NCBI GenBank assembly: GCA_032207245.1
Contig: CM063510.1
Location: forward strand, 47,973,625 to 48,037,624
Direction of reading: 5' to 3'
DNA: 64,000 nt
Source of the DNA: Pardosa pseudoannulata
Taxonomy: Eukaryota; Arthropoda; Arachnida; Araneae; Lycosidae
In this document: positions 29,883-62,579 of the stretch, one piece after another
How the letters are laid out: each line of letters begins with the position of its first letter
Numbering within the stretch: position 1 is the stretch's first letter
The notes under the pieces: model-generated
Databases searched by the model: none
Seen by the model: the letters and a program-made list of their open reading frames with translations, nothing else
What the model was told of the DNA's origin: nothing
Made by a program: the position numbers and the translations under genes

Positions 29883-32800
29883 TAAAAAACCTGCTGTAGA
29901 GCATAATTGCTAATCCTGAAATGTATGTCTTGATGACTTCACTAACTAGTCATCATTGGCCAACAAAGTTTCAATCAAAATTATAGAAAATCATGTCATA
30001 CTGATGACAATTACTGAAAAGACGCAAGAGATCTCAAATGCAGTCAGCAAGAAAATAACTGCATCACACAAAATGCTGAAATAGAATAGCAACACTTCAT
30101 TAATTTTATGTTAATTAATAACTCTTCCTAAATTCTGGGCTATGTTGCTGGTAACCTGAAGATCGTGTAGTTTTGGAAACGGGATTAAGAGTTAGAATTT
30201 GTTAGTTCTTAACATTAAGAGTTTAAAAGTTGAGTTGTCTGAAAAATGACATTGAAATAAAGTTGAAGAATGATTCATTTGGTCCCCTTGGCAATTGGTT
30301 TAAATCTTGAAATTTACTTGCTTGCCAAAATTACTATATATGAGATATAGGGGATACTATATATACTATATATGAGATAAAAATTTTTGCCATTATATTT
30401 TTTCTAAAGAACATGATGCATGTTATACATGTGTGAATACAGTGAGTCTTTTATGTTTATATATTATAACGCTTGTCTTTATTATTTACTGTATTGGTTC
30501 TCATCTATTTGCCAACTAACTTTGCCATTGTCCTCAGATTATTGAAACTTTTTAATTTAAAATGCTAATGTTTATAAGCATTTCATGGTTAGAGGGATTC
30601 TGGTAGCAATAAACATTAACAAAGTATATGACAACATTTTAAGCTGCAGTAAAGTTCACATTTTACTACTCTGAACAGAATTTATTTAACTAGTTGCTAA
30701 AATTGAATTGGATTAAATATTAGAACTGTTCATTTTAATATTATATAGGATTGCAAGTTAAAAATAACTAAATTATTACAGTTATTTTATATAACAGAGT
30801 TTGGCAATCTTTTTATTATTTAGAGTTAAAAAATTTTTAAAACTTAAAACCATTTAGTATGTATGGTTTAAATTTTTGTTAAATCATATTACAATTTAGT
30901 TTCTGGTTTCAGTATGACTTGTTATATTATACTTTAGAAAATATTTATCAAAACAAATCAGTCTGAGTATAAATTTGTATTGATTACTCTCCTACTAGAA
31001 AATCTTGAAGTACTAAAACAGTTGTGAGAAAAATGCAGACAGCTTTAAAAAAGATGAAAAATTAAATAAAGTTAATTTAAAAAATTAACTTTTTATGAGT
31101 ATATCATTACATTGTTAGTATCAGCTTGTCTGCGGTAAAAAATCAGCAGATTTTTTTTTTCTTTCTTTTTTTTTTTTTTAAATTTATAAAGACAATCATA
31201 GAATAATTAAACATCGAAAAGAAAAGAGACTGAAATGAATTGAAAATTTAGTAAATAGAATTATATCAATCCAAACTATTCCCAGTTTGTGTGGTGACAT
31301 TGAGTTGTGAAGATGAAGTATTTTTCTTTGAGCTTAAATATACAGCTTAAAGAATACAGTATTTCTCTTTCTATTTTGATATTTAAAAGTATTAAGAATG
31401 TCTCTTCTCTAGTGTTTCTGAGCTGAAAATTTTTAGCATTCAGTAAATTTTGGTATGCATGCACTAGATGCATTAATGATTTTGTACTAATTAGTAAATG
31501 CTCTTCATTTTGAACTTTAGATTTAAAGATTTATATAGCCGCTATCTACTTAAGCCTAACAAAGATTGTGATTTACATTTGATCATGACTTTCCCATTCT
31601 TTCAATTACTTTGCAAGGTGTTAGGTATTCTGAAATTGATCTGACACTGTCTTAAAAAGAGTTTATTTACTATTCCTAAAAAACAATTAGAAGCATAAAG
31701 AATTTTTAAAGAAAAACTCAGGTTTGAGTAGATGATGAAATATTCTATGAATAGAAACATCTTCCAATAATAGAGCCATTGTTTGCTGTTGTCTCACTGC
31801 CATTATCAATATATTTAAATAAGTTAATGTCTCGTTAGTCTTTGCTTACAGCTGCTAATTACTGTCTGTATTTTGTGAGAAAATTAACCTCTCCCACTCT
31901 TCCCCCAGATATTATTTTTATGAAGAATTTGCTAAAGCTCATTGAATGGATTACATTAAATGTGAAAAGAATTTTATATTTTTGAAAAATTTTACCCAGT
32001 TTTGTAGAGTGACACAATATTACCATTTGTTTAAAATTGTGATATTTATGCTTCTATCTTCTCAATAAGGAGAGTTAAGTAAATATTCTTTGTTTCCTGT
32101 AAGCGTGATGACTCATAAATTTATAACAGAAATGTGAACATATCTGATTTTAAGTAACTTACGCACATGACTTGGAAAAATGTGTTTGTCTTCCTCATTT
32201 ATTCCCATTTATATTCTCATTTGTTTATATCTGTGACATTCCCACTTGTTTTTATGCACTACATACATTAAATGGCCAAACATGAATTAATAAATTGCAG
32301 AATAGCAGCTGTGGCAGTTCTTAACGTTCTATTGCAGAGTTTTCCTGAACTGAACATTCATTGTATGGCCTTCTCTACTTACAAACCAGAGACGGATTTA
32401 TTACTTTTGTATTATCTTTGTTAAAGGGTATCAGAGAATATTTCCTTTGTTTAATAAAAGATTTTTTAATCTTGAAGTTGGCTTTTTTTTTTCTTGAATA
32501 CTAAAGCACTTAAAAAAAACTTTGACATGTTACAGTTCGCCCATGTTGTAGAGTAATATTTCTTTACATTTACAGTATCATAGAGCCGTTAAAATTTTAC
32601 AAGTTTTTTACTGAGCACAGTCTTAAAATGAAACTTTCTGTGGCAGAATTGTATCTAGATTGTGATCATATCTGATTCGGATAGCTTGAAAAAATTGTAA
32701 GTTTACATATAATTCAGTATTAAGTGGCAAGTTTAACGGAACACTTATGAGGCTTTGTTCTTGTCTCAAAAACCATTAATGCGCAATTAGAATGATAGGT

Positions 32801-33094
32801 ATCTAAATATATATTTTATCATGCACTACTTTTTGGTACCATCAGTCTGTTCAATCCCATTTCACAACAAGGAGAAATCTTGCATATTTTGGAATTAAAG
32901 TGGACAGAGCACAGCCAAGGAAGAATAATTTACTACCATTTAAGAAAATATATACATATGTATATATAAATTTATATGTGTGTATATATTTGTATGTATA
33001 CTTATATACATACAGTATACACATATACAGACATATATAAATGTAACGGCTGGTCTCAGGCAATAGTCAGGAGCAAAGCCACGGTAGAGCTGGT

Positions 33095-33096
<2 letters not shown>

Positions 33097-33148
<52 letters not shown>
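33097..33148. repeat. (TA)n microsatellite
   Basis: TA repeat continuing into imperfect TATG/TGTG repeats to about 33215. Confidence 0.95.
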
Positions 33149-33160
<12 letters not shown>

Positions 33161-34123
33161 ATATGTTTACATGTGTGTGTGTATATATACATATGTGCAC
33201 ACACATATATATGTATTTATAAAAACATTTCTTCTCTGGTATAATCCTTGCTGTACGGAAGTCATTTACAGAGGGACCAGGTAGTTTCTTTACGAGAAGC
33301 TATTTTTATTTTTACGAAGGTGCCACCATCTGGTGACTACTAATAGTCACGAAGAAATTTTAAGTACTAATTTCTTACAATATTGTTACTTTTGTGTTTG
33401 GTTGGTTCTAAATATAGTTACTAATCAGCTTTTTTATTTTACAATTTCTTATTGGATGACCTCTTACATGCTTTGCCTTTATTGGCAATGAGGGGTTAAA
33501 TCTAATCCCTCAGAACTTTAATTTTAGGGCTTAACTTGTCTCTGAGAATTCTAATTTAATTGTTTTAACATTAATCTCACCCTATCTAAGGATTATTTAC
33601 AAACTTATAGTGTCTAAAAATTTAAGTTATAGTCCTTGCAGATGCTAATCCTCTTAGTTGGAATGATATGGCTTGCTTGGGACTACTTTTACTTAAGTTT
33701 ACTAATTACGAATCTGGAATAAACTGTTATCATTATATTAATTGAATGTTTCTATGTTAGTTAAGTCCATATTTTACCACATTAGAAGTAATCAATTTTT
33801 TTCACAGATAATTAACATTACAAAAAAACGGGACATCAAGATCTATGTTTATGCAACTTGTAAAGAATTTTAGTATATATTTTGTACAAATATTTAAATT
33901 AACAAAACAAATCAGATAAAATAGTAAAAATAAATAAAGAATTTCGAGAATATAACAAACATTTTAAATATTTCTTATTAAACTTTAAATTAGTTGTGGA
34001 GGAAAAAAAAAAAAAGTTGTTTTACTAAAAGAAAAAAAAGTTGCAAAAATGCAATTAAGATATGATGTCCTATATATTGAACGATAGTAAAATTTGGTTT
34101 AGCTGGAGTTGATTAGTTTACTG

Positions 34124-34125
<2 letters not shown>

Positions 34126-34215
<90 letters not shown>
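34126..34215. repeat. (TA)n microsatellite, about 90 bp
   Basis: Pure TA repeat about 120 bp left of the Helitron. Confidence 0.95.
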
Positions 34216-34220
<5 letters not shown>

Positions 34221-34332
34221 AAAGAGCAATTACTTTATGATCGCCCTCTATTTATAACATAAGCGGCTATTTATTTTTCCAAACAGCGCAGTTAGCGGCT
34301 TAATGGGAAAAGCAGCTGATTATATATATTTA

Positions 34333-34914
<582 letters not shown>

Positions 34915-35150
34915 CGCGAAGATTAAAATAATGACACAATTAGGTTAGACGAACTATTGGATTTATTAAATCCGAAGCAACTTGCTTGAGAACAGAACGG
35001 AGAACTGACACCAACTGGTGGACACAGCTTTTATATATAGTCGGAACATTCGAGAAATATCTATCCCAGACAGTAAAGAAAGTTATAGAAATCTCTAGAT
35101 ATGGAAGGATCAAAATCTTAAACCTCATAGGTCACGTCTGATAGAAAACG
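34915..35150 (-). mobile_element. Ty3/gypsy 3' LTR relic
   Basis: On the - strand there is a TATA-like TATATATAAAAGC (about 35028-35040), about 70 bp further a polyadenylation signal AATAAA (34962-34967), and then a U5-like region. This is the layout of an LTR. It lies directly 3' of the gypsy integrase C-terminal relic in the same orientation. The LTR 5' border is not defined. Confidence 0.5.
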
Positions 35151-35804
35151 TAAGACCTGATACGGACAAAAATATCTTCTTAGTTTTGTTGAGTTTTACT
35201 GAAAGGCCGAATTTTTGTACTGGAGTATAGACCCATACAAAATCTCCAGGCGCATAGGATACCATTCAGTGTTTAGAGTCGTAATGTCGACGGGCTTTAT
35301 CCTGCACTTTCAAAGTTTGCACTCATGCTAGCTGTCGTGACTTTTCAGTTCTGGCAATTCCTTTGGCGATGTAATCGTCATCTTCATCATTAGGGCAGAG
35401 TGGTAACATTGTGTCCATTGTCGTTCCGGCTTCACGATCATGAAGCAAATAGAAAGGTATAAAACTTGTTTAGCGGTATTATAGGCAAATATTACAAACG
35501 GCAAAATTTCTTCCCAATTTTTCTGCTCCGTAGGGGGAAAATGTTACGTTGATTCAACATTTGAGAGAGAAGAAATTAAAACTCATTAATAAAACACACC
35601 TTGGCTAATATGCCAAGGCATTATATACAATAAAATGCCTAAGGAATATAACTTATCGCTTGTAGATATGGAGATGTCTGGATTTGGGGTTGGTATCGCA
35701 AAAATAGTGTCGCCTTTTTCTTTGTCTTGTGTCGCCTCAAAAATATATCCAATAAGCAGTGGATGCTAGCAACGTCCATCCTCTTCTCTCCTCTGGAAAA
35801 AAAC

Positions 35805-36173
35805 TCATGCTGAAAGAATGATCCTGCCCCCCGCGGAAATAAAGTTGAAGCACCGAATGTAACTTATTGTTACATCCGTATCAACATACATGGACAATAT
35901 ATCGACCAAAGTCATGTCAAAGTGCTCTGTCAATTCATTTGTTTGGGGATAATACGCTGTTGTCATACGATGATCGACATTACACAAATCGAAGATAGCT
36001 GAGACAAGTCTGGATTGGAAGACGGTCCCTCGATCTGTGATAATTATTCTATGAGCTCCATGTCTCAGAATAATTTCTTCTAACAAGAACTTCGCCACTT
36101 CTTCGGTCTCTGCGGTCAGTAAGGCTTTTGTGACAGTATATCTGGTTAAGTAATCATGCAGACTATGATCCAT
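35805..36173 (-). pseudogene. Ty3/gypsy integrase core, longest intact stretch
   Basis: 122 open codons from an internal Met. They include TKALLTAETEEVAKFLLEEI, TDRGTVFQSRLVSAIFDLCN and MTTAYYPQTNELTEHFDMTL. Catalytic Asp is seen in the IITDRG motif, and the downstream Glu region (usually NGLTERFN) is altered to NELTEHFD. The first catalytic Asp lies upstream in a frame-broken segment (GIDLL). Non-functional fragment. Confidence 0.85.
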
Positions 36174-37336
36174 TTGTTTCCACGAGTAGATTTTGGAAAT
36201 CTACAGAGAAGATCGATCCCAATGCAATGAAAGGAAGCAATAGCTGAAGGGAGGAGGATTAAATGTCTAGGTGGTTATTGAGGGACGGATTTTCTCCTTT
36301 GGTTCTTCCGACAATGCATGACATAGTGAACAACCCCTGGATAGTAAAATCTTTTGGGGATTCTGTCATAAGTTTTCGCTTTGCCAAGATGTCTTGCGAT
36401 GGGTTCTGTAAGTATCGCGTCCGTCTCTGTCGGCGATCAAAGGAAAAATGTGTCGGCTAAAGTGAACCTTTGGTCTATTGTAAGGCGCCGAACATTTTAA
36501 AACGCCGAACAATTGGGAAACGGCAGTAATGGTCCTTTTGACACACGGACTATTAGAAGTGTCAAATCTGCCGTTTGTCATCGCGCCGACAGAAGGAAGA
36601 AATTGCTTTTGTGTGACTCGACTTCTTCAAGGGCGAAGGTTAAAGGGGGGGGGGTCGCTCTCCCCTGGAACCGAGGTTTCCTGTTGGAACAAAAAAGACG
36701 GGAAGGAGATTCCCGAGTGGATTTGCAAATGAGTAGGTGACTCCTCGAATGAGCTCCTCTCTCAACGATTGTATCGATAGTTTCTTTTAAATGTTTTTCT
36801 TTGTTGTTGAATAAATCAACGTTGTTAAGTTTTGCACTTCTCCCTTCGGCTGATTCATTTCGTCTCCCATTCCTGCTCCATTTGCGAGACCCATGCAGGT
36901 CATAACCAACTGACCAACGATATAAGAGATACCAACGTTCGCGGACCGCTCGGCGCGCATATTACAGGTTCGTTGTGAAAATGTCTAAATATGTCGGCTC
37001 GTAGATGTTTGGGACTGACTGGTAGCCACGTCTTGCCATCTGGATCAAAATTCTTTTTGCATAGGACTCCATTAATCAATTCATATGTTTTCTTTCCTGT
37101 GGGAGAATATTGGTTCTAGGGATTCAATATAGTGAGGCTGGGGTCTTTCCTCTATTCGATCGCAAGATTCAAGTTCGTAAGAATTTGTCTGATATCTCAG
37201 TTCTTTCTTCTAGGGGATTTTTCGAGAGGGTGTTGGCATCCCTATGCTTCTTACCAGTTTTATAATTTACTGAAAAATCATACTCTTGAAGACGAAGGGC
37301 ACATCTCGCCAATCTTCCAGAAAGACCCATTAGACC

Positions 37337-37525
37337 TAGTGGCGTACGCAGAATTTTTCAAGGGGGGTTCATAATGCAGTGTCGTAAGCAGAATTTTTTC
37401 AAATGGTCCATAATTCTAAAAAATAATAGCCCGCATAATTTCAACTAAAATTTTTATTTTTGTCATTTTGTCTGAGCTCAAGGAGATGTTTAAACCCCTA
37501 ACCCCCCCTCTTGCGTGCACCCTTG
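37337..37525. mobile_element. 189-bp hAT-type MITE nested in gypsy RNase H
   Basis: Flanked by the perfect 8-bp duplication ATTAGACC (37329-37336 and 37526-37533). Ends TAGTGGCGTACGCAGAATTT and, in reverse complement, CAAGGGTGCACGCAAGAGGG are imperfect inverted repeats. Removing the insert and one TSD copy rejoins the RNase H reading [16 protein letters not shown], which confirms the insertion boundaries. Confidence 0.9.
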
Positions 37526-38314
37526 ATTAGACCCATGAGCCAGCACAATGAATGATGATCAGTTACAAGAGTAAAATGCTTTCCGAAGAGGTACGGCCGA
37601 AATTTATCGACAGCCCATACGATACCAGGGCATTTCCATTCTGTAGTGGAATAATTTTTTCGGCTTTTGTTAAAGTTCTGGAGGCGTACGATAGGACTTT
37701 TTCGACGTTATTTTGTATTTGCACCAGGACTGTCCTAATACCATCCACTGGAATCTGTATGAATTTCTGTTGGAGCATTTTCGTCATACATTCTCAATAC
37801 TAGCTTCTGAAGACATTTTAGAACGAGCCCTACTGGGGTAAGATGATCTTTAAAGATTTCTGAGAACACTGTTATCTCCTCTAGATAACAAAGACACACT
37901 GACCATTTGAAATGACGTGGCAAGGGCCTTCTTCAGATTCTCAAAAGCCTCCATTTTTTCTGAACCCCAATGGAATTTTGCATCACTTTTTAGTAGCAAC
38001 TGCAACAGCTGAACGAGGTAACAAAGGCCTTTAATAAACCTTCGGAAGTATGAGCAGAGTCCAAAAAAGCTTGGTATATCATGTATATGTTTTGGAGCAG
38101 GTAAATTGCTTAGGCTTTCACTTCGTTGGGATAAGGACGAACGCCATTACTAGATACAAGATGAACCAGTATTTTTACTTCTCAGGCCGCAAAAAGACAC
38201 TTCTTGGGATTAAATACCAGACTAGCTCCTGAAAACATTTTAGAACGAGCCCATCTCGGGTAAGATGATCTTCAAACGTTTTTGAGAACACTAGATAAAA
38301 ACTATAGTAGGTAA

Positions 38315-39040
38315 AAACTATACTAGCTATCATTGACTCTGGCTCTGAAAAATGTGACGGATGATATTATCAAATTTTTAAGATACGATAGTTGTGGTGA
38401 ATCAAAATTGATAATCAGTAAGTTATTTGGTGGTGTTGAGACAAAGAAAAAGGTAATCACTCGTATAAAGTAGATTTAAGTAATGTTAATAAAGAATATG
38501 ATTGTCAGCTATTTTGTTTGAATGAAAGTGTCATTTGTTCAGATATAGGAAGAGTACCGAATGGTCCTTGGTTATCAGAGCTAAAGGATTTTGGTATACG
38601 AGTGACCAATTTTCTTTTGAAATTGTAAATGATCTTAAATTGTTGATAGGAGCTGTTGTGGCAAGAAAGTTACTGACCGAGAATAATAAAATTCTAAAAT
38701 CTGGTCTCGCTGCTGTGCAGTCACTTTTGGGTTAGACATTAATGTGGGCAAAGTTCCCACAAACAAATGTAATATTCACTGTTATATCACTGCTATGAAA
38801 TGAGAGCTCCGAAGTTAATTTATGGAAATTAGATGTTTTCGGCATTACTGACCCTATAGAGTCTAAAACAAAACTTGAGAACCATGAACGGACCATGCAT
38901 TATTTTTAGGACACCGTTACTAGACGTCCGGAGGGAAGGTACAGAATAGTATTACCGTGGATTTTAGACAGTTCTTGTCTCCCATGTAATAGGACTTAGC
39001 TGAAAAGAAAGTACTTGCAGAAAACTGAAAGATCAAAATA
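38315..39040 (+). pseudogene. BEL/Pao retrotransposon fragment (protease/DUF1758 to RT start)
   Basis: Sense frames read IIDSGSEK (aspartic-protease-like), YKVDLSNVNKEYDCQLF, ICSDIGRVPNGPWLSELKDF, VNDLKLLIGAVVARKLLTEN, ILKSGLAAVQSLLG, LWKLDVFGITDPIESKTK and PEGRYRIVLPW. This is the DUF1758 peptidase-to-RT linker of BEL/Pao polyproteins. Several frameshifts and stops are present. It is in opposite orientation to the adjoining gypsy relic. Confidence 0.8.
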
Positions 39041-39046
39041 AGACGC

Positions 39047-39300
39047 AGGAATCAGTGTCAAAGTAACGTATTTTCAATACAGATATAATTGCATAAAGGA
39101 ATACTTATATTAAAATCTGTGATAATTAATTGTTGTTTGTTGAATACCCCGTGCTTTTATGTTTAGATGCATAACCCACCTTAACATCTAGCCCCTATTC
39201 TATAGAAGCTCCTCGAGCAATTTCTCTATATCAGCACCTTACAATTTTTATATAGGAGCTTTTTACACAATTTCTCTTTCATGCGCTGTTTTCAAATTAT
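39047..39300. repeat. Second copy of dispersed repeat (empty site)
   Basis: Matches 20017-20176 plus 20637-20745 but lacks the 452-bp MITE at the CTATAGAA target (TATTCTATAGAAGCTCCTC here). It starts directly after the BEL/Pao relic and might be part of that element. Confidence 0.8.
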
Positions 39301-39427
39301 TTTTTACTTTGTGTGAAATGCCGGCTATCATTGAGGAGTCTGGTCCGCTGACCACTCCCTTGCTCTCAGCCCTTTTTCTCCCCCCCCCTCTTTTTGCGAG
39401 GGGTCTTTCAAGAAGAAGGCAGTTAGT

Positions 39428-39560
39428 TGTTGGGGGCTTGAGGGTGGAGAAGGTTGTTTCTCTCTCCCAAACGATGTTGTTTTATATCATGTATATATTG
39501 TAGATAGTCGAGATAATAAAGTCTAGGACTTTAAGCGATTGTTTTTACTAAGCCCCCACA
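39428..39560 (+). mobile_element. Possible short solo LTR
   Basis: Begins TGTTGGGGGCTTGAGGG and ends ACTAAGCCCCCACA, giving terminal TG...CA with short inverted repeats (TGTTGGGGGCTT / AAGCCCCCACA). An AATAAAG hexamer lies at about 39516. Length 133 bp. No convincing target duplication, so this is only a candidate. Confidence 0.35.
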
Positions 39561-40320
39561 AACACAGAGGTGTATGTATGTTGCGACGTCCCAGTATGTA
39601 TGTATATGGTATTCGAATTACAATCGCTATAGAGGTTTTAACTTCTGCCGTCATAAAAGACGATTTTATTTCTTTCAGAAGTTATATGGAAGAAAATGAA
39701 ATAATTTACAATAACAGTTTAATAATAAATTTATTGCGATAAAAATGCATTTTATATAATACAGTTTAAGTCATAGTTATAAATTATTTACAATATCGTT
39801 TGCAGTAAATGGCACGTAGAAATCATGCAGAGCTACATAAAGTAGCTACATTTAAGTTACATAATGTGGCTATAATTAAACTCCTTGATTTAGAGCATTC
39901 TGCAGCAGAAATCAGTTAGCTTATTGAAACGAAATTAAAGTGTCCAGATTTCAGGGAGAAAAAAGCGTGGATGCAAAGTAAAAATATTCACCCCACCACC
40001 ACCACAGCCGAGAAAAAAAAAATTAACACCGTTTTATCAAATTTCAATGTAATAGAAGTGTGTACTGCATTATAAGTTGACAAAATTAGAGAGAAATGTC
40101 AAAATGTAATAAAAGTTCATAAGCCGAGACGTTATTTTTACGCTCAAAATAAAAACTTAATGGGTTTTTGGTCTGTTAGTATATGGGTGGAATTTAAACA
40201 TCTAAACCTTACCCATGTGTGCATTAGTCTCTGAGATCAATAAACGTTAAATATTAATTAGAGAAAACAGAGGCGTGAATCGTTTCAGGTATTGATAAAA
40301 CTAAACTTGGTCTTTATTAG

Positions 40321-40474
40321 CACGGGCAATGGGGGTTAAATGCCCTCCCCAGAAGTGTTGGAGGAGAGGCATATTTGTTGTTTTGCCCCTCCAATTTTTT
40401 GAGGTTTTATTCATATTTTATAGTTTTTATTCGACTTTTGCCCCCTGAGTTGAAACGCCCAAATCTCGCCCTTG
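40321..40474. mobile_element. 154-bp hAT-type MITE
   Basis: Ends CACGGGCAATGGGGG and, in reverse complement, CAAGGGCGAGATTTGGGC. Flanks TTTATTAG (40313-40320) and CTTATCAG (40475-40482) share 6 of 8 bases. It appears to sit inside a SINE, whose 3' part continues at 40475. Confidence 0.6.
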
Positions 40475-40528
40475 CTTATCAGTCCTCGTGTAACAGAAAA
40501 GCAGATCGCAGCACTCCAAACTAAGCTA
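40475..40528 (+). mobile_element. SINE 3' fragment
   Basis: TTATCAGTCCTCGTGTAACA and GCAGATCGCAGCACTCCAAA match the 3' body of the 5002-5176 SINE. Confidence 0.6.
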
Positions 40529-41207
40529 GTGCATATGACGCATATAGCAATTTTGATTGGAATTCGCTGACCGCTTTCAGCTCCAGGATGCTCTGGATAG
40601 TCTAACTACAACCTCATAGTATATTCAGACTTCTTTTCTATATTCTTTTATGATAGTTTTGAGATGGTAGATGTTAAGTTTTCTAACTAAAATCTCTATC
40701 TATTTTTATAAAAGAATTTTTGAACTCTTTTACAAAATGGTGTGTTCAAATATCAACCGATAATACTTCTGTAAATTGATGATAAAGTATGCATTGCCAT
40801 TTGATCATGCTTACAATCCAGTTTAAACTGAAATGCTGTAATACAGAGCTTATATTCGTTTGAAATCTAGGCACTGCAAACAGTATTCTTGTATTTGTAA
40901 AACACCTTGGTATTTTACCAGTTAAAAAAACGAAGCATGGTTCTAAACTGAATCTGATGAAATATATATTCACATTGTTTGAATATTCTTTTTTTCATGT
41001 GATCTCTCGACAGTTTAAAAAATACCACTCGAATGTTTCATGAAACTCTCTTAGGCAGATTTATCTTTAAACGAAGTTAAATATACCAAATGATCATTTG
41101 ATTTTTCAAAATGAAAATGCTTTGATACGTCGTTTAATGTCTATATCTCACATTACGTGTCTCGGCAATCACAATTGTTCTAGATATAAACCGATTAGCC
41201 GAAATCT

Positions 41208-41213
41208 TTTATT
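41208..41213 (-). terminator. Likely polyadenylation signal of the CRAL-TRIO gene
   Basis: AATAAA on the - strand, about 360 nt downstream of the stop codon. First canonical hexamer I found in that direction; cleavage site inferred. Confidence 0.45.
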
Positions 41214-41572
41214 TAAACAGACTAATCTCCATCTAAAGTTAAATGCATCAAACAAACATAGATTTTTTAGCGATGAAGTGCTTCAATACTTTTTCTAAGG
41301 CCTATTTCTTCATTACACCATGAGCCTGAGCAGTCGAAACTGTCCTAAAACTATATCACATTGTCGAAATTCTGTTTGATCAGTATACAAGAAAATAGTA
41401 CTTCGATTTTACATTTGTTTTGAAAATAATATACTTCATAGGAATAAATAGAATAAATACTGACACATGTTACACTGGTTTTAGAGTATGCGTCATATTA
41501 ATCAGTGGTTAATGCCTCAATAAACAATGTCGCTTTGGAAATAAGTTGCCGTTTCAGTTGGAAGATACGTCA

Positions 41573-62579
<21,007 letters not shown>

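Larger units (their letters stand above)
28631..34332. other. Intergenic region, left part
   Basis: Between the 3' ends of the two convergent genes. It holds (TA)n tracts (28765-28812, 33097-33148, 34126-34215), a decayed SINE (29021-29186) and a possible coding relic (29516-29882). The stretch 29.9-33.0 kb is AT-rich with no gene or repeat I can name. Confidence 0.7.
35180..38300 (-). mobile_element. Decayed Ty3/gypsy retrotransposon (RT, RNase H, integrase)
   Basis: Antisense order along the element: RT motif-5/thumb region (38300-37925; HLTRDGLVLKCF, FFGLCSYFRRFIKG, SDAKFHWGSEKMEAFENL), RNase H (37925-37200; APTEIHTDSSG, VLSYASRTLTKAEK, FRPYLFGKHFTLVTDHHSLC and, after a nested [24 protein letters not shown]), integrase zinc/H2C2 remnant and DDE core (36480-35805; KRFYYPGV, RGNKWIIVC, ILRHGAHRIIITDRGTVF, MTTAYYPQTN) and GPY/F-type C-terminus (35450-35180; YAPGDFVWVYTPVQKFG). 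Stops and frameshifts are throughout. Gag, protease and N-terminal RT are missing, and the 5' end abuts a BEL/Pao fragment. Confidence 0.88.
39561..41207. other. Intergenic region, right part
   Basis: Holds a 154-bp hAT MITE (40321-40474) adjoining a SINE 3' fragment (40475-40528). The rest is AT-rich. I see no gene. Confidence 0.7.

Noticed and set aside
35805..39040. Idea that the gypsy and BEL/Pao pieces form an intact endogenous retrovirus or a novel system
   Set aside because: They are in opposite orientations, belong to different superfamilies, are full of stops and frameshifts, and no envelope gene is visible.
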